This document shows positions 24,769 through 25,584 of a stretch of DNA of 25,584 bases, piece after piece. This DNA comes from Bacteroidales bacterium UBA1797 (lineage in GTDB: Bacteria > Bacteroidota > Bacteroidia > Bacteroidales > VadinHA17): positions 1 through 25,584 of the forward strand of contig DCFT01000065.1 of NCBI GenBank assembly GCA_002319885.1. The letters run 5' to 3'. A program made the translations under genes and the position numbers. Position 1 is the first letter of the stretch; every line of letters starts with the position of its first letter. The notes below the pieces were generated by a model that worked only from the letters and a program-made list of their open reading frames with translations, made no database searches and had not been told where the DNA came from.

Positions 24769-25086
24769 TCACACACTTACAGGCGGCTGGAAATTGAATT
24801 CTTTAAGATCAGTTTTAAAATTATCATCAGAATAATAAAAACCTTCCATTGTCGATACAATAAATCTGTCGATATCCTGATCGGAAGAGATTCTTAAAGT
24901 AGATTTTACGGCTGCATTGTTCCAATTCTGGTATCTGTATTCTTTTGGAAGCAGTTTTCTGTTAACATCAATAACTGATAACGCATTGCGGTGATTAAGA
25001 ATAATTCCTGAAAAAACAAAACTCAAAATAATATAAGCAAAAATTACTCCAAGCCATTTATGGTATTTTCTGAAAATTTTTATCAT
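24769..25086 (-). pseudogene. Truncated PepSY-associated TM protein
   Basis: A 105-codon frame starting with a basic segment (MIKIFRKYHKW) and one membrane helix (about 12-32, ending FSGIILNHR), then NRKLLPKEYRYQNWNN. The first ~65 residues match the decayed gene at 1-627 closely. After that it appears to skip about 75 residues of the longer copy, rejoin at a similar segment ending in PPV, and stop at 24771-24769. Relatives I recall are around 500 residues with further membrane helices, so this is probably a shortened, inactive copy. It might still make a small membrane peptide. It lies 57 bp upstream of acnA. Confidence 0.6.
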
Positions 25087-25122
25087 CTGATATTAAGAAA
25101 TTTATGGTGTGCAATTGTAGAA

Positions 25123-25584
25123 TTATTTCTGTCCAACGCAATACTTTACTATCGCATCTACATGAATTTTAGTTGTATTTAACATTGGAATACCGGCATA
25201 CACTGGTTCATTTAATATAAGAGGAAACTCGGTGCATCCTAGAATCATGGAATCAATATGTTGTTTCTGTACCATCTGCTCTATGATCCTTATAAGCATC
25301 CGGCGTGTATCATCTTTGAAGATTCCAAGTTCAATTTCGCTGAATAACTTATAATTAATAAGTTCCCTGTCTTCCTTATCCGGCATTATCACATCTATAC
25401 CATGTTTTTTAAATATATCTGTGAAAAACGACGCTTCCATAGTAAATCCGGTCCCAAACAATCCTGTTCTCTTATATCCTCTTTTAATGCTTTCGTTGCA
25501 GGCAGCCTCAACTATACTGATCAGCGGTATTCCCGATTTTTCTTTTATCCTGTCGAATAACAAATGAGGTGTATTGGCACTTAG
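25123..25584 (-). CDS. Aspartate/glutamate racemase family protein, 5' partial
   Basis: The C-terminal 153 residues of an Asp/Glu racemase-type enzyme; the N-terminal part lies beyond the right edge. The frame is open to the last base, so internal Leu or Met codons are not starts. Visible motifs are SANTPHL near the window edge, FGTGFTMEASFF, and LGCTEFPLIL with the second catalytic Cys, near the end. In classical aspartate racemases the first motif has a Cys (CNT); here it is Ala, so a true two-cysteine mechanism is doubtful. It may be a one-cysteine racemase, epimerase or related isomerase. Confidence 0.85.
   Translation of the reverse strand, partial: LSANTPHLLFDRIKEKSGIPLISIVEAACNESIKRGYKRTGLFGTGFTMEASFFTDIFKKHGIDVIMPDKEDRELINYKLFSEIELGIFKDDTRRMLIRIIEQMVQKQHIDSMILGCTEFPLILNEPVYAGIPMLNTTKIHVDAIVKYCVGQK

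Overview
The window looks like a chromosome segment of a Bacteroidota bacterium, or of a close relative in the same wider group. It is AT-rich. The clearest promoters match the Bacteroidota pattern (TTTG, about 19 bases, TAnnTTTG). Start codons lack obvious Shine-Dalgarno sequences. Proteins such as the MGH1-type GH63 glucosidase, the DUF488 protein and the PepSY-TM-like proteins fit that group. No tRNA, rRNA, CRISPR array, phage gene or transposase was seen.

Left end (1-725): a decayed PepSY-associated membrane protein gene on the minus strand. A truncated relative lies on the same strand at 24769-25086, so the two broken copies bracket almost the whole window.

Nitric oxide module (726-5838): an Rrf2 regulator with three cysteines (NsrR/IscR-like) is divergent from ric, an iron-sulfur repair di-iron protein. 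Ric is followed by a second hemerythrin-like protein, the remnant of one quinol nitric oxide reductase, and then an intact, divergent norB. A palindrome between rrf2 and ric carries the -33 boxes of both divergent promoters.

Sugar module (6165-13453, plus strand): ROK sugar kinase, transketolase, glucose-dehydrogenase-like SDR, a large GH63 glucosidase without a signal peptide, and a DUF488 protein whose C-terminus is frameshifted by an exact 10-bp tandem duplication. Together they suggest cytosolic release of glucose from a glucoside, then oxidation or phosphorylation into central metabolism.

Respiratory operon (19694-13498, minus strand): caa3 oxidase subunits II (with a fused cytochrome c domain), I and III, CtaG, a small subunit-IV-like protein, a Tat-type Rieske protein and cytochrome b fused to cytochrome c. 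This encodes most of a quinol-to-oxygen chain in one run. A small REP-like palindrome flanked by 9-bp direct repeats sits just after ctaG.

TCA operon (24711-19980, minus strand): aconitase, a carboxymuconolactone decarboxylase/AhpD-like protein and class II fumarase. The right edge holds the truncated PepSY relative and the C-terminal part of an aspartate/glutamate racemase that runs off the window.

The left-hand genes detoxify NO and repair Fe-S clusters. The right-hand genes encode Fe-S aconitase, which is NO-sensitive, and heme-copper aerobic respiration. The window therefore pairs respiration with protection from nitrosative stress. I see no wholly new system. The most distinctive points are the dual-promoter operator, the replaced norB, the paired PepSY remnants, the DUF488 duplication and the REP-like insertion.
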